Source: Rhytidiadelphus loreus | Lineage: Eukaryota > Streptophyta > Bryopsida > Hypnales > Hylocomiaceae | DNA length: 64,000 bases | Direction of reading: 5' to 3' | NCBI GenBank assembly: GCA_947034895.1 | Contig: OX344764.1 | Coordinates: 47,721,348-47,785,347 of the forward strand | In this document: piece by piece, positions 11,000-22,300 of the stretch | Layout: every line of letters begins with the position of its first letter | Position numbering within the stretch: the stretch's first letter is position 1 | Notes under the pieces: generated by a model | Told to the model about the DNA's origin: nothing | The model's database searches: none | Seen by the model: the letters and a program-made list of their open reading frames with translations, nothing else | Position numbers and translations under genes: made by a program

Positions 11000-12050
11000 A
11001 GGTCAAAAAAATTTTGCAAAAATATGTGAATCTGAGTCTGAGAAATCAATGCTGGAAAACACAGTTGTTGAAATTCTCGCCTCAAGGTTTCTGAAACTGA
11101 CCCTCTTCATCACACAGGATCTAAGGTCGTATCGCTAAAAGGGCATTCAAGAAGACGCCACGTGTTACCATGGGAACTTTTGGGCGGGGTGGAATCGAAG
11201 TTCTGACACGTGTCAGACCGTGCTTGACCATGCAGGCTTTCAGCGTTCCCATTGGCTTCTGCGTTGCTTCCTCTGACCTACACAGCGAATAGGAGAGGGC
11301 CACGAGGCCGCGATCCACCAATCCGCTGTGAATATCTGATTCTCTATCGCAAAAAGCAAAAAATATCCAGGGGCACTAAATTGCCATTAACGAGGTTGCC
11401 ATTAACGAGGAAAGTTCAGTTCGAAAGTTGCACTTTGCACGTTTAAAATACTGTAGAAACTCAAAAAGAGTGAGCAACATCTGATACGCAACGCGCTTCC
11501 TTGAAATGTTGCTCTTCGTGCCATGGCAGCTGCGCTTTGAGAACTCCCCCAAACTCGAACCCTAATAAGTTGCCTTGAACTGAAGCTTTTTGGCTTATAC
11601 TGACCTCTGCAATTTGGATGTCGCCAGTACGCACTGCGGGTTAAAGAAACCGCGAACAATCCTCATCAGCGCGCTTCCCGATTCCGTCTCGCAACCATTG
11701 CAAATCTCCAGCTGCAGCTAGAGTGTCGCCCCTAGCAAATTAAAAGACAATTGTCGGTACAGCAAAATCGATCCACAACAAGCCTCCTCCCTTTTGTTTA
11801 GACGTGCGGGAGCTGGGCCACGGTAGCAGATACATGGGCACTTCACAAGCAGCTGGAGCACTGCTGAGAACGGAGGCTTGGAAATTTCCAAGCAGGCACT
11901 GGAATCACTAGAAAAACACAACAGCCACGCTGGTCGGTGATCTACTTAAGGTACACCTGGACGAATGCAGTATGGGGTTGCCACTTGGAGATTCCAAATC
12001 TGGAGGTTCTTCCATTTCCAATGTCTGCCAAAAATGCGTTTGAAAAGCAA
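11000..12050. other. Probable promoter / 5' region of the RING gene
   Basis: The base composition here is higher in GC than in the flanking intergenic DNA, and there are several short open frames on the minus strand, but none is convincing. It includes ACACGTGTC near 11,210 and a nearby CCACGTG-like word near 11,159, which are G-box-type cores common in plant promoters. I could not define a transcription start. Confidence 0.3.
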
Positions 12051-12052
12051 GG

Positions 12053-12274
12053 TCAACAATGCGTGCATGATGAACTCGATCTGAGATGAGTGGAACCTGG
12101 CTGAGTTGCCGATGTTTTGGTCCAGGCCAGGCTACCCCTAGCTCGGTCACCGACATCATCAGCATGCGGCGTAAGGTTATTGATCGACAATGATTTATTC
12201 TGCTGAAGCTCGATAGAAAATCTCAGTCTTTCATCGCTGTCGGAGTCGGAGTCGCTGTCAACACCACCCGCCAT
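12053..12274 (-). other. Possible first coding exon, acidic Asp-Ser repeat protein start
   Basis: An ATG at 12,274 opens a 73-codon frame beginning MAGGVDSDSDSDSDERLRFS. The Asp-Ser repeat and local GC content look like a genuine N-terminus. It may be the start of a longer form of the RING gene or of a separate short gene. I could not trace a phase-consistent path to the exon at 9,272. Confidence 0.25.
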
Positions 12275-12324
12275 ACCAGCAACGACATAATTGATTGTTC
12301 AAATACTCCCTTTGTCCCTCTTAA

Positions 12325-13249
12325 CCCGTAAAGTCCCATTGTCCCCTCGGGGACAATTTGGAATTCGGGCAGGTTCCTATGGGCTGAAATTTTACCCTAA
12401 TTTTTTGAAACTTTTTTTGAAGATAGAAAATCTGATAAGCTTTGTGGGAATATAATTTTTATTTCAATCGGTGCTTGGAAGCAAAAGTTATACCACAAAA
12501 AGCCTGAAATTGAACTCGGCGGGCAGCACAAAAAATATTGCAAAAATTCAAAATTAATTTTTAAAATTTTTTTTCCTCAAAGATAATGTTTTTGTCTACA
12601 TCTGAAGCTTTGATTCATTCCACTTTGATTAGTGATGTGAAAGTTATGAACAATCTTATTTTTTGGGCAATCTAAGCATCTTTTTGGAAAAAAAAACTTG
12701 TAGGATTCATCTCAGAATGCAATTTTCTAATTTTTTCTAATTTTTTTTTTTTTAAAGGTTAAATTTGCTTGTTAGAACAATCTCACCGTTGGGATTATTG
12801 TATTTCAATTCCATCTAAGAGCTATTATCAATTTAGTTTTTCTTTCAATCTTGGACCTACTTCTACTTGACAATTTTTTGAAGTATGAAAATCAAGTTTT
12901 TATTTTTTGAAATTTTTTTCCTAGACTCCCAACTCAATTCTTCAATACAATAAATTTTAAATTTAAACTCCACAGTGTAATTTTTCTCCACAAATAGAGA
13001 TCAAAGTCATCTAAAATTGCAGTCCAGTGTTCCAAAAAAATTGTTTTTTCAACTTTGAATGCTCATATCTCTCAATCTGTACGGTCAAACTTCATGAAAT
13101 TTTTACCACATGATCTAAAACAAGTAAAGTTTAAGATCCTACGGTTCAGTTCCAAAAAAAGTTTTTTTTTTGTTTTCTTTTTACTAACGCAATAGAAATG
13201 GCAGTTTTGAGTGGTTTTTGACAGAAAAATGGCCTTAGGACTTTAGGGG
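12325..13249 (+). mobile_element. Non-autonomous piggyBac-like element, family P1, copy A
   Basis: The element is 925 bases, flanked by TTAA at 12,321-12,324 and 13,250-13,253. Its ends are inverted: CCCGTAAAGTCC on the left and the complement of GGACTTTAGGGG on the right, with one mismatch. TTAA duplication and CCC-starting ends are the hallmarks of piggyBac transposition. Just inside the left end is a perfect hairpin, ATTGTCCCC-TC-GGGGACAAT. The right end carries TTTTGAGTGGTTTTT followed by GGCCTTA. There is no transposase; an open frame crossing the right end is not convincing. Related copies occur at 29,900, 34,095 and 40,840, and a fragment at 455. Confidence 0.72.
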
Positions 13250-13719
13250 TTAAAAAAACTCCCAAAACCTTCCCCATGACATTCAAGCACCCAAAATCAA
13301 TGCGAAAAGTATCATATTTGAGCATTGTAGCATCAACTTTCGCGAACTGAATATGGGATCCTGAAACACTCTTCGCTGAAGCGTTTCGCATTGAAGCCAG
13401 TACAGAATGTGGGCTTCCGGTAGAAGTAACAGTGCGGCATCCACGAAGCAATCTTGCATTTGGATTCATCACTGCATTCACAGGAACAAGCAAGGTGAGG
13501 ATAAACCATATGAATAAGGAGAGACTGAAAACGTGCAACAACAAGAAGCCAGATTCAATAATTTGGTCATTACATCAGATAAACACATCGATTTTGACAT
13601 CTAGTTGTTTTTATGTTTTTCATGATGTTCATTGGATGTTATTGTTGACATAAAAATAGCTTGAGCTAGATGTCAACATAGATGTCAAAATAAATCCGTT
13701 TCGAAAAATCCAATATCGT

Positions 13720-14290
13720 CACCTAAGGCTAAGGCCACATGGAAGGCCATCTTGATTTGCCTTCAATCCGGCCCCAATTCACTACTAAGGCCCAAGATAA
13801 TGTAAAATGTTGAGGATGAATTCTAAAGCTGAGTTCCAATTCATCACTTCATCACTAGATAATGTAAAGTATTGAGGCCCGATTCTAGGGACGAATTTTC
13901 AATTAATGTGCTCTTGGATTTTCTTAATGCTTGATTTAAAAAATACAAAACACTCATCTTTTCCTTTCTCTTCCTATTTTTCCTATTTCAAAAATAAAAG
14001 AAAGGTTTCTTTTTTCTTTTTTTCTTTTTTCCTTTCTCTTCCTATATTTTCTATTACAAAAATAAAATAAAGGTTTCTTTTTTCTTTTTTTCTGTTTTCC
14101 TTTCTCTTCCTATTTTTTCTATTTCAAAAATAAAATAAAATAATTTATTTTAAAACTTTTTTTGAACCTTTTCCTTTATCTTCCTATTTTTTCTATTTGG
14201 AAAAATAGAGGGAGTTCTTTCACTTCTTTAGAACCTTTTCCCTTCTCTTGACATTGAAACTAGAGTTGAAACTAAAGTTGTAGCCCCATA
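13720..14290. repeat. Dispersed repeat R3 with internal pyrimidine-rich tandem units
   Basis: This block matches 30,600-31,000, sharing AATGTAAA(A/G)TGTTGA, 'aatgct(c/t)gat' and the CTTTTTCTTCCTATTTcAAAAATA-type tract. Within it a unit of about 63-68 bases containing CCTTTCTCTTCCTAT and TTTCAAAAATAAAA is repeated four times (near 13,968, 14,031, 14,099, 14,168). It has no coding capacity. The nature of the family is unknown. Confidence 0.6.
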
Positions 14291-14299
14291 ATAGTTATC

Positions 14300-15300
14300 A
14301 TTTATTTTCATAAGAATTTCAAATAATAAAGAATTTTGGTCTTGTCACTTCTATATAGGAGTTTGCAAATAATCACACAAATAAACACACCATTTACAAA
14401 AATATCTTTTTTTTAATCTCTTTTTTAAATATATATTTTTAGTTCTATTCTTATAAATAATAATAAATAATAATAATGAGAATTTAAATGAATTAAATGA
14501 TAAATGTAAACTATAAACAAATAAGACTGACGTGTAACTAAGACTCTAAAACGAGTGAACAAAAATGCTAACACCCTCCTTGCTCACGATCCAAATTGTA
14601 AAATGAGAGACGATAAAGAGAAAGCACAGTTGTGCAGATTGAGTGATGTTTTGTCATGAGTGGATGCCAGAGGAAACTCTGAGTGTATTTTGGAAGCATT
14701 GCGAGTCACTATTGTTTGTAAAATTAGAACCTTGAAAATTTGATTTGCCAAAAAAATTGGTGGAGAATGTACAAAGTAGGATTTCGGTACAAGAATGTTG
14801 AAGGATGTTCTGCTTGGTGTAGATGGAGATTGTGGTGATGTAGTTCTAGTCGTGGTTCTTAATCATTCAACAAGGAAGTGAGTTGATCCTTTATTGAATT
14901 TTCTTCTAGGTGACAAGTTTTGTACGAGGGTAACAAGCTTCTTGGGGAAATGAAGACTCGGAGCATAGGCTGTAGTAGTGGAGCACAATGTGGAAGGGAG
15001 GCATTGGTGGAAGTTCTTCGAAAATCCGAGCATATGATGGGACACCCATAATGTCAAGAGAAATCCATGAGCACCAAACTTCAAACACAAGGTGACGAAA
15101 CAAACTCTATGGATTGATAGGTGGAGTACTCTGAAGTGGATGAAGGTTAGGTTTGAGAAGAATTTGAGGATTTTATAATTTAGAGTAGCATGGGTATAGG
15201 CGTGATTCATATTCTATATTTGTTCATATTGAAGGCAAGGAGAATTACAGGTTTGGTGAGAAAATCCGCCTGCTAGTGGATAGTGGGTACATAGTTGACA
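14300..15300. other. AT-rich DNA, no supported gene
   Basis: No convincing exon, RNA gene or transposon end is visible. The words GTGTAACTAAGACTCTA and AAAAATGCTAACA near 14,530-14,575 recur at 15,803-15,850. They bracket the copia remnant and may be traces of its ends. Confidence 0.35.
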
Positions 15301-15865
15301 ACAATGTCCTTGTTTTGTACCTTTTTGCAAATAAAGGGATTTTAGATTGTAATGTGCTTTGTACGTGAATGAAGAACTGGATTGTTGATGAGGCGAAGAC
15401 AGGGTTCGTTGTCACTAGAAATTATAATTGATTGGTCAGTGAATTCTACATGTTCAGTAAGAAATTGTTTTAGGTATACTCTATCTTTTGCTAGTTTAGA
15501 GAAAATACGATACTCAGCTTTGATGGTTGATAGAGAAATCGTAGGCTGTAGTTTGTTCAACTAGTGTACACTTGAGTCTCCTAGTTTATAGAGTAGTCTT
15601 TAAGTTGATCGTCTTGTCTCTAAGTTGTGGCCCCAATTTGAATCAGTATACATACGTAAATTAGTTGAATGATTTTGTGGAAAGAAAGGCCATAGTCCAT
15701 TGTACTGCTCAAATATCGTAAAATATGTTTTGTTGCTTGTAGGTGTGCTTGTTGAGGTCTTTCCATGTGTCTATTTACAATACTAACTGAGTAACAAATA
15801 TGTAGGTGTGTAACTAAGACTCTATAGGGAGTGAGCAAAAATGCTAACATAAATTGCACATATCA
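15300..15865 (-). pseudogene. Ty1/copia RNase H remnant
   Basis: Minus-strand fragments in two frames resemble the RT-connection and RNase H part of a copia polyprotein. One reads ATKHILRYLSSTMDYGLSF (15,859-15,620). The other reads ISLSTIKAEYRIF with SSDNEPCLRLINNPVLHSRT (15,560-15,342). The canonical order and the conserved DN residues are recognisable, but frameshifts and stops separate the pieces and nothing upstream of RNase H is visible. It is an old truncated insertion. Confidence 0.7.
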
Positions 15866-15869
15866 ATGT

Positions 15870-16560
15870 TTTTAGCAAAATATTATTATGAAAAAAGGAA
15901 GATGTTCCACTTGATAATTGCCAAATATTATTTGGAATAGATCTGTCTTTTATGTGAAGGACATATTGAAGTGGACTGATTGTAGGTGCAACACAAAATT
16001 AACATTTTTAGCTATTGATTCAACAAAAGCCTCACATTCTAGAATTGGGTGCTTAACAAGACAACTTTGCATTACACTCATGCGGAATTAAAAGTTGACA
16101 TCCATGAAAAGACAATCCACAATTGACAAGAGATCTTAGTCACTACAACTTGTGAACCTAAGTTAATAGCTTTCCACATTCCAATTTTACCAAAAAGATA
16201 AAACAAAAGAAAAAATTCATTAAGACCAACTCAAAATTGTGAAACTGTAAGAGAGAACCACATTAGGCCTATTGGTCCTTGAGACATAGACTTATGAAGG
16301 ACCCCCCTACCACCACATACTACACCCCCCTAAAAAATATCCATCCTTAACCCCTAATTGTTAAAACATTGGCCATCACTAACTCTTTCAACCATAGCCT
16401 AGCATTATACATTCCATTTATATTTTTCCATGAAATATATACTCAGACACAAATTACAAATTTGTAGCTTGTTCAATTGTTTGATGTTGTGGCCAACATT
16501 AATTGCACATTGCCATCTTCTATAATAGCTTTCAAAATATCAACAATATTCTAATCTAGA
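15870..16560. other. AT-rich intergenic DNA
   Basis: I see no gene here. On the minus strand this is the downstream flank of the decayed LRR gene, and weak leucine-rich fragments may extend into it. Confidence 0.3.
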
Positions 16561-16588
16561 CCTTTTTAGCATAGCATCAAGATACATA

Positions 16589-17721
16589 TCACAATTCACA
16601 ATCAAGAAAAATGCCAATTGGAAGATGTCCAAGCTCTTTCTCTTCCCATTCACCCTCCTTCCAAGCAAACCAAGAGTCTAGATTGCTAAGAAAGGATCTT
16701 TGATGCCTTAGAACCTTCTGTCTATCACAATCCAACTTGATTGTCCCCTCAATTTTTGATGTAGCAAAGCATAGAGGGTGCAACAAAGGCAATATGGCCA
16801 ACACTTGAATGTCTTCCTCATAAAGCTTTAGTGCAAAACAATCGTCAAGATAGAGGTCTTCAATACTCCTTGGCTTACTCAAGTCTAGCAACTGCTCTAA
16901 AGAAAACAATGGTATAGATTAAGGGTTTGCAATGCTAGCAAGTCACCCATTCCAAACAATCGAATCATATTCAAAATTTGTAAATGCTTGAATCCATTTC
17001 AATTTGATGCCTCAATAGATTCTAAGATTGAATAATAAAGTTCCTACTCCTCATAAGGAATGCAAAGTTTAGGGAACCTTGTATACCCAACTAATTTCAA
17101 AGATTGCAATATGGTCAAAGTCACCAAAATAGGTGGCTCAATAAAATTGCAATCTTCTAAGTGTGGATACTCTAGACCAAGAACTTGATTTAACCTTCGA
17201 ATAACAACTGAAAAAACAAAAAAATATAAAGGGACTTTAGTTTAGATGTCTCACTTGTACAAAGTATTAATACAATTTGTTGCATTGGACGAAAATGAAA
17301 TTTCACACTATCCAAAGATGAACAACTATTCAAATCCAATACCTCTCTTACATCCACGCTATAGAGTGACAATTTGCAAAAGAGGTTGCACCAAACAAGC
17401 ATATTTGGCTCTGATACTACACACTTCCCTAATATACTTAGAAACTGAGATGTTGATAAATGCCCTATAAAATATGTCATCCTTGTTTCATCCAACAATG
17501 ATAAATCCATCATCCACTCAAAAATCTTGAAGTTTGTCAATCCTAAAAAGCCTTGAAGACTATCAAGGGACTCTAAAAAGTATAGTTTCAAGATTCGTAA
17601 ATACTTCAGGCACTTCAAGTTCAATGTTTTATATTTGTCAAACCATCGAGGCACAACATCAAAAGTCAAAACATTTGAAAAGTATTGCCACTCAATGGGC
17701 ACATGCGCAATGGATGTAATA
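16589..17721 (-). pseudogene. Decayed leucine-rich-repeat gene, probably NLR type
   Basis: Two main minus-strand open segments (17,721-17,190 and 16,909-16,589) carry LRR-like periodicity. The upstream one includes FDVVPRWFDKYKTLNLKCLK followed by YLRILKLYFLESLDSLQGFL. The downstream one includes SIEDLYLDDCFALKLYEED. Plant NB-LRR proteins have such irregular C-terminal LRRs, but no NB-ARC motif (P-loop, GLPL, MHD) is visible, so the NLR assignment is an inference. Stops and frame changes lie between the pieces. The 5' part is missing exactly where the Tc1 element starts at 17,722, so the gene was either interrupted by it or truncated at that breakpoint. Confidence 0.45.
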
Positions 17722-19359
17722 CAGTGACTCCAAAAACCGAGTCTATACATCAAGTATACAAAATCAAATGACAATGTTGCAAACATGAATGATCAAAATC
17801 AAAAGTTATAAAAACAAAAATTGTAAAGTATAAGGTACTACACAACACCATAATGAAAAAAAGATGAATTGAATTACAACAAATTAGACAAAGATGTTGA
17901 AGCAAAGTATATACATTACTCGGTTTTTGCACTACACTTCAAAAATCACTTAAAAATTTGTCCACCGTCCTTTAGCAACCAAAACAACTGCAATTCAATC
18001 AGACATGCTAGCATACAATCTCTTACACTCTTCTAAACTAATAGAAAAGAAAACATCTTGCACTCGCTGCCATAATTGAAGGATACCATTAGGGAGAGTA
18101 GAATAAGAATTCAATCGCTATTTGAGAGAAGCCCATACATGTTCAATAGGATTTAGTTCAGGGGATTGTGCAAGCCACTCTAAAACGTAGAATGGTTGCT
18201 TCCCAAACCAATTTTGAACAATCTTCGCAATATGCACGCCAGCATTGTCTTGTTGAAAAATGACTTCTTCAAGATTGAACCCAAATGCATGCAATGTAGT
18301 GTACAAATCTTGCTCTAAAATTGCAATGTAGCCTCTAGCATTCAAAAGCCCTTGTATATTGTGCAATGCCCCCAATCCTCTACAAGTCAAACAACTCCAA
18401 AGCATTATGCCACCTCCACCATGTTTAATAGTTTGGTTTACAACACACACAGGAATGTTTTCTTTATCCTCTAACCAACACCACGTCCTCCCATCTAAGT
18501 TGAAACGACTTATTTTTGTTTCATCACTAAACACCACATGCTCTCAGTCACTCACTGTCCAATCTTTGTAGATTTAGGAAAAAAGAAATTTATCTTTCAT
18601 GTTCTTCTGACTCAACAAAGGCTTTTCAACCTTTGTAAAAGAAGACAATCCTTGTTCTCTCAATGCATTCCTCAAGGTATTGTCACACATTTTCACTCCC
18701 ATCTCTTACCTAAGTACTTTTGTTGATTTTGTTGCAATTCCTAAACCACCAACAGTAACTAAGCGTGAAGCATACTGCTTCTCCCACTCTGTAAAGACCT
18801 TAGGACAATCTGCTTTAGACAATTCTAAGTTGTAAGAAAGTCTCTTTCTCATTCTATTAACTGTAGATTGAGATAAACCCACACTCTCTACGATCTCGCT
18901 ACTGTTCCTCCCCTTTTCTATCAAGGCTACAATCTTTTGTTCTTTCTCTCGAGAAATCGGACTCATCTTCCCTCACAACCTCTACAAACCACAAGAAGTA
19001 CTCAAGACAATCTTATACAAACCCTCCAAAAAAATGACCAAATTTGACGAAGAAACAAGAACATACAAGTCGCCAAGGAAGGTAGCAAAGAACGCCACAA
19101 AAACTGAGTCTATGCATTCCCGACATCTTTACTCTCACAAAAACCCTACTGGAGTTGATGATGTCATCATGACATCATCTCAAAGTCAACTTGTAGTTCT
19201 TTTACATACACATTTTACATCTTCTAAATTTGCCATTATCTCTTTATTAAGTGGTTGTGAAAGTGCACATTTTACATCTTCTAAATTTGCCATTATCTCT
19301 TTATTAAGTGGTTGTGAAAGTGCTTGTTTGATGTATAGACTCAGTTTTTGGAGTCACTG
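17722..19359 (-). mobile_element. Tc1-like DNA transposon, complete with TIRs and TA target site
   Basis: The element is 1,638 bases, flanked by TA (17,720-17,721 and 19,360-19,361). The terminal inverted repeats are about 31 bases: left begins CAGTGACTCCAAAAACCGAG, right is the complement of CTCAGTTTTTGGAGTCACTG, with one mismatch in the shared block, and both run on to GTCTATACATCAA. TA target, length near 1.6 kb and the enclosed DD34E transposase identify the Tc1 group. A 57-base direct duplication lies near the right end (19,210-19,266 and 19,267-19,323, starting CACATTTTACATC). It is immediately next to the left arm of the large inverted repeat. Confidence 0.88.
18118..18966 (-). pseudogene. 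Broken Tc1-like transposase (DD34E)
   Basis: Starting at the ATG at 18,966, the first segment (to 18,706) encodes a helix-turn-helix region with EIVESVGLSQSTVNRM. The catalytic segment (18,537-18,118) holds the acidic triad: D in FSDETKI, D in FQQDNAGVH and E in SPELNPIEHVW. Exactly 34 residues separate the second D and the E. The linker between 18,706 and 18,537 still resembles a Tc1 transposase (NTLRNALREQGL, KPLLSQKN) but contains a frameshift and at least one internal stop. The coding region is therefore inactive as read. Plant mariner-like transposases are normally DD39D, so DD34E is unusual here. Confidence 0.85.
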
Positions 19360-19360
19360 T

Positions 19361-22300
19361 ATATATGTTTCAGTATAAGATGGTTCAATCCTGTGATTTA
19401 GAAGTATTTTCTTTCAAACATGCTAATCAACTACTTTATATTGACTCTCTTAGTAAATATTTGTAAACATCATACAAAAAAACTATAATGAATCCAATAT
19501 AACAAGTCAGTTCTCATGCGTACAACGTACTCGCTTGGGGAGACAATCTTACCAATCGATCGAGTTTCCATTTCAACAAGACACAACGGGTGCTACACAG
19601 GGCCTCGTAGAATAACAATAATAATACACTCAAGATAAGAGGCTAACCCAAGAACCCACTAGATTCAAAACATTCAAACACGATACCAAAAACTATCATT
19701 GCACAGGCCAAGGGCGCAAATGGAGTAAATTGTATACACAAAATATGTACAAAATGGACATCAAGTGAACCCGAGCAGGAAGCACTCTCACCACAATGGC
19801 TACACTATTTTCATTTTTAACTTTTTTAACTTTTTACATTTTCAGATGTCTCTTCGTTCATCTTCAAAGTAAAAACCTACACTTTCATAATCAGGAACGT
19901 TTGCCTCCCAACCAGCTTATTCAACATTCAATTACCTCAGATACCTTCCTGTAGTAGGGCGTACTGTTAGATTCGTTCCTCCCAGATATCCCCTACACCA
20001 TCATTATGAACCGAGGAAGGGGGCTGGCTTGGCGGCTCCACTTATTTTACAACCAGTCAAAATAACAAATACCTTCGAATAATGTCGCCAGTATGCAGAG
20101 CCAAAACGCTGAAAACTCACGCTTCATCTGGATTCCTCCATCTGGAATTCAACGCCAGATCGGAGAGTCCCACCCGTCAGGCTTGCGCTGGAGCAGTTCT
20201 CCACATAGGAGTCGTTGGCAACCTTGAAATAGAGGCGCCTCATGTCGTTCGATAATGCAGTACCACATGTAGTCTACGAGGTCCCAACCTGCATTCTTGG
20301 CCTCAAAAAAGGCGTACAGCCTGCAAAGTCCAAGTGCAATTTCTCATGGAAGGCGTGAACCTCCACACAGGACAGGGGAGTGGCCAGGGCACTCTTAAAT
20401 ACTCGAGCCTGGTCCCATCAATAAGCAGGCCGCGAAGGGAAAACATCCCCCAAGCCTAGCAATCTGCGAAAATCACAAACAACGAATACCAATTGGTACA
20501 AGAATCCAAAACCGCACAACCACTCTCAAAGGGACATAAACAGAGAGCATTTCAAACTCAAAAACGAAAGATACAAAGAAACCACAAACTACAGTCAACA
20601 AACACCACCAAAAATTTCCAATAAAGGAACCCTCCCACAGGGAATAAACATCACGAAAAGTAATCCAAGGAAAACGACAAAAGGAAAGAGAAGAAAACAT
20701 TCCAAAAGAGAAATCACCAAATGGACAAAGGTCAACGCGCAGCAGAAGTCAAACTCACCTTCTTCACAAAAGGGAAACATCGAACCCTCCCAGACGTCAT
20801 CCCCGCGCTCCGCAGTCTCATTCTCCTCGCTCTTACTGCGACCTCCCTCCGTATCCTCACTCTCCGCATCCTCAGCCGCCGCACCCACGACTCCGTCACC
20901 CGGACTACTGTCCAAAGGACTGTCGATCACAACACCGCCGCTTCCACGAAGTCCACAATCGTCCACAACAAACGCACCCTCGCAGTCCGGGGTAGAAACG
21001 CACGGAGCCGTTGGCGTGCCCGAAGAATGCTTCAGAGACCCATTCGACACAAACGGACCACTTGGCATCAGGGCCCACCGGCTATTCCCATTCGCGGGAA
21101 ACGGAACCCCGGAACGCTTCGCACTACTGTCGTGCAAAACTAAATCCTGCAAGTCTCGAGACACGGAAACGTCGCTCCCTGGCGTCGCGAGTGGAGGAAT
21201 GGACGGACCGATCTGGCCATCCGAGGAACCTGCACCGACACTGCCACCGTCATGGACGGCGCTGTCACTCCCGCCAGAATTGGGGAACCCAGAACCTGCA
21301 GATACGCCGGGCTTCGTGTACTTGTGGAACATGTCCCTCGTTTCTACACGGGGGATATTGATGGGAGAACCCATCACACCCACAACCGGGTCCACGAGGG
21401 GATGGAAACTCTCCTGGTACGACTCAAAACCACCAGACTTCGAACGCAACAGAGGACCAGGATCTCGGACTGTCACCGCCGCCGCGGACCCTGGCTGGGG
21501 ATGATGGAAATACGGAGGAGATCCAAAAGACGACGGAGGAGTGTCTGCAGGGACCGAATCTGCAGCCAAAGAAAATCTCAAAAACACTCCCCAAAACCTC
21601 ACTCTAATACCAGAAACATGTAGAGGAAAACCAAGCTAAGCCTTACAATGAAAGCATTCGATACCTCTAGGCTCCGTTACATACGCTTGCTTTACCGACG
21701 GAAATGCACATGGAATGGTAGCGAACCTTGGTAGCCACGATGGTAACCGTTCACACCACCTCCGCTACCAGCCAACGGAGCACCCTCGGAACCAAAGCTA
21801 CTGCAGCTGCTGGTCCGGCGGATGGGCAGGCCTCGCAAACCAGCGATCCATCTTCCAGACCCATCTTGCACACCGTCGTCTCCCAGAAGCTGCTCATGAG
21901 CATTCGATACCCCTGGCAAAGGATCCGGCACCAGAACTTCCCTGCACACACGGCCATTGGAAAGTCATTCACCACTCCAGGCACACCTCACTCCAACTCC
22001 TCGACTGGATTTAGAAAACAAAACACCAGCAAGCTTTCCGTGAAAAGAACCAGAGCCATACAAACCAGGCCAGAAAATGGACGCCAAGAAACAGTCAAGG
22101 CGAAAGACGAATCCAAGCCTAAACATCTCGCCATCGAGCCTAAACAATCAAAAGACACGACCGACGGAAAGATGGAATCCTCACCGGGAACCCTGAACTT
22201 TCTTAAACTTCTCCAGCCTTTCAATGACAGGAACCAGATCTTTCCGACGAACTTCCACAATCCGAGTAGGAATTCTCTCGATCTCGATCTCTCCGAACCC

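Noticed and set aside
13146..13544. Minus-strand frame with a signal-peptide-like hydrophobic start
   Set aside because: No ATG at its start; half of it runs through the end of a TTAA element; no domain.
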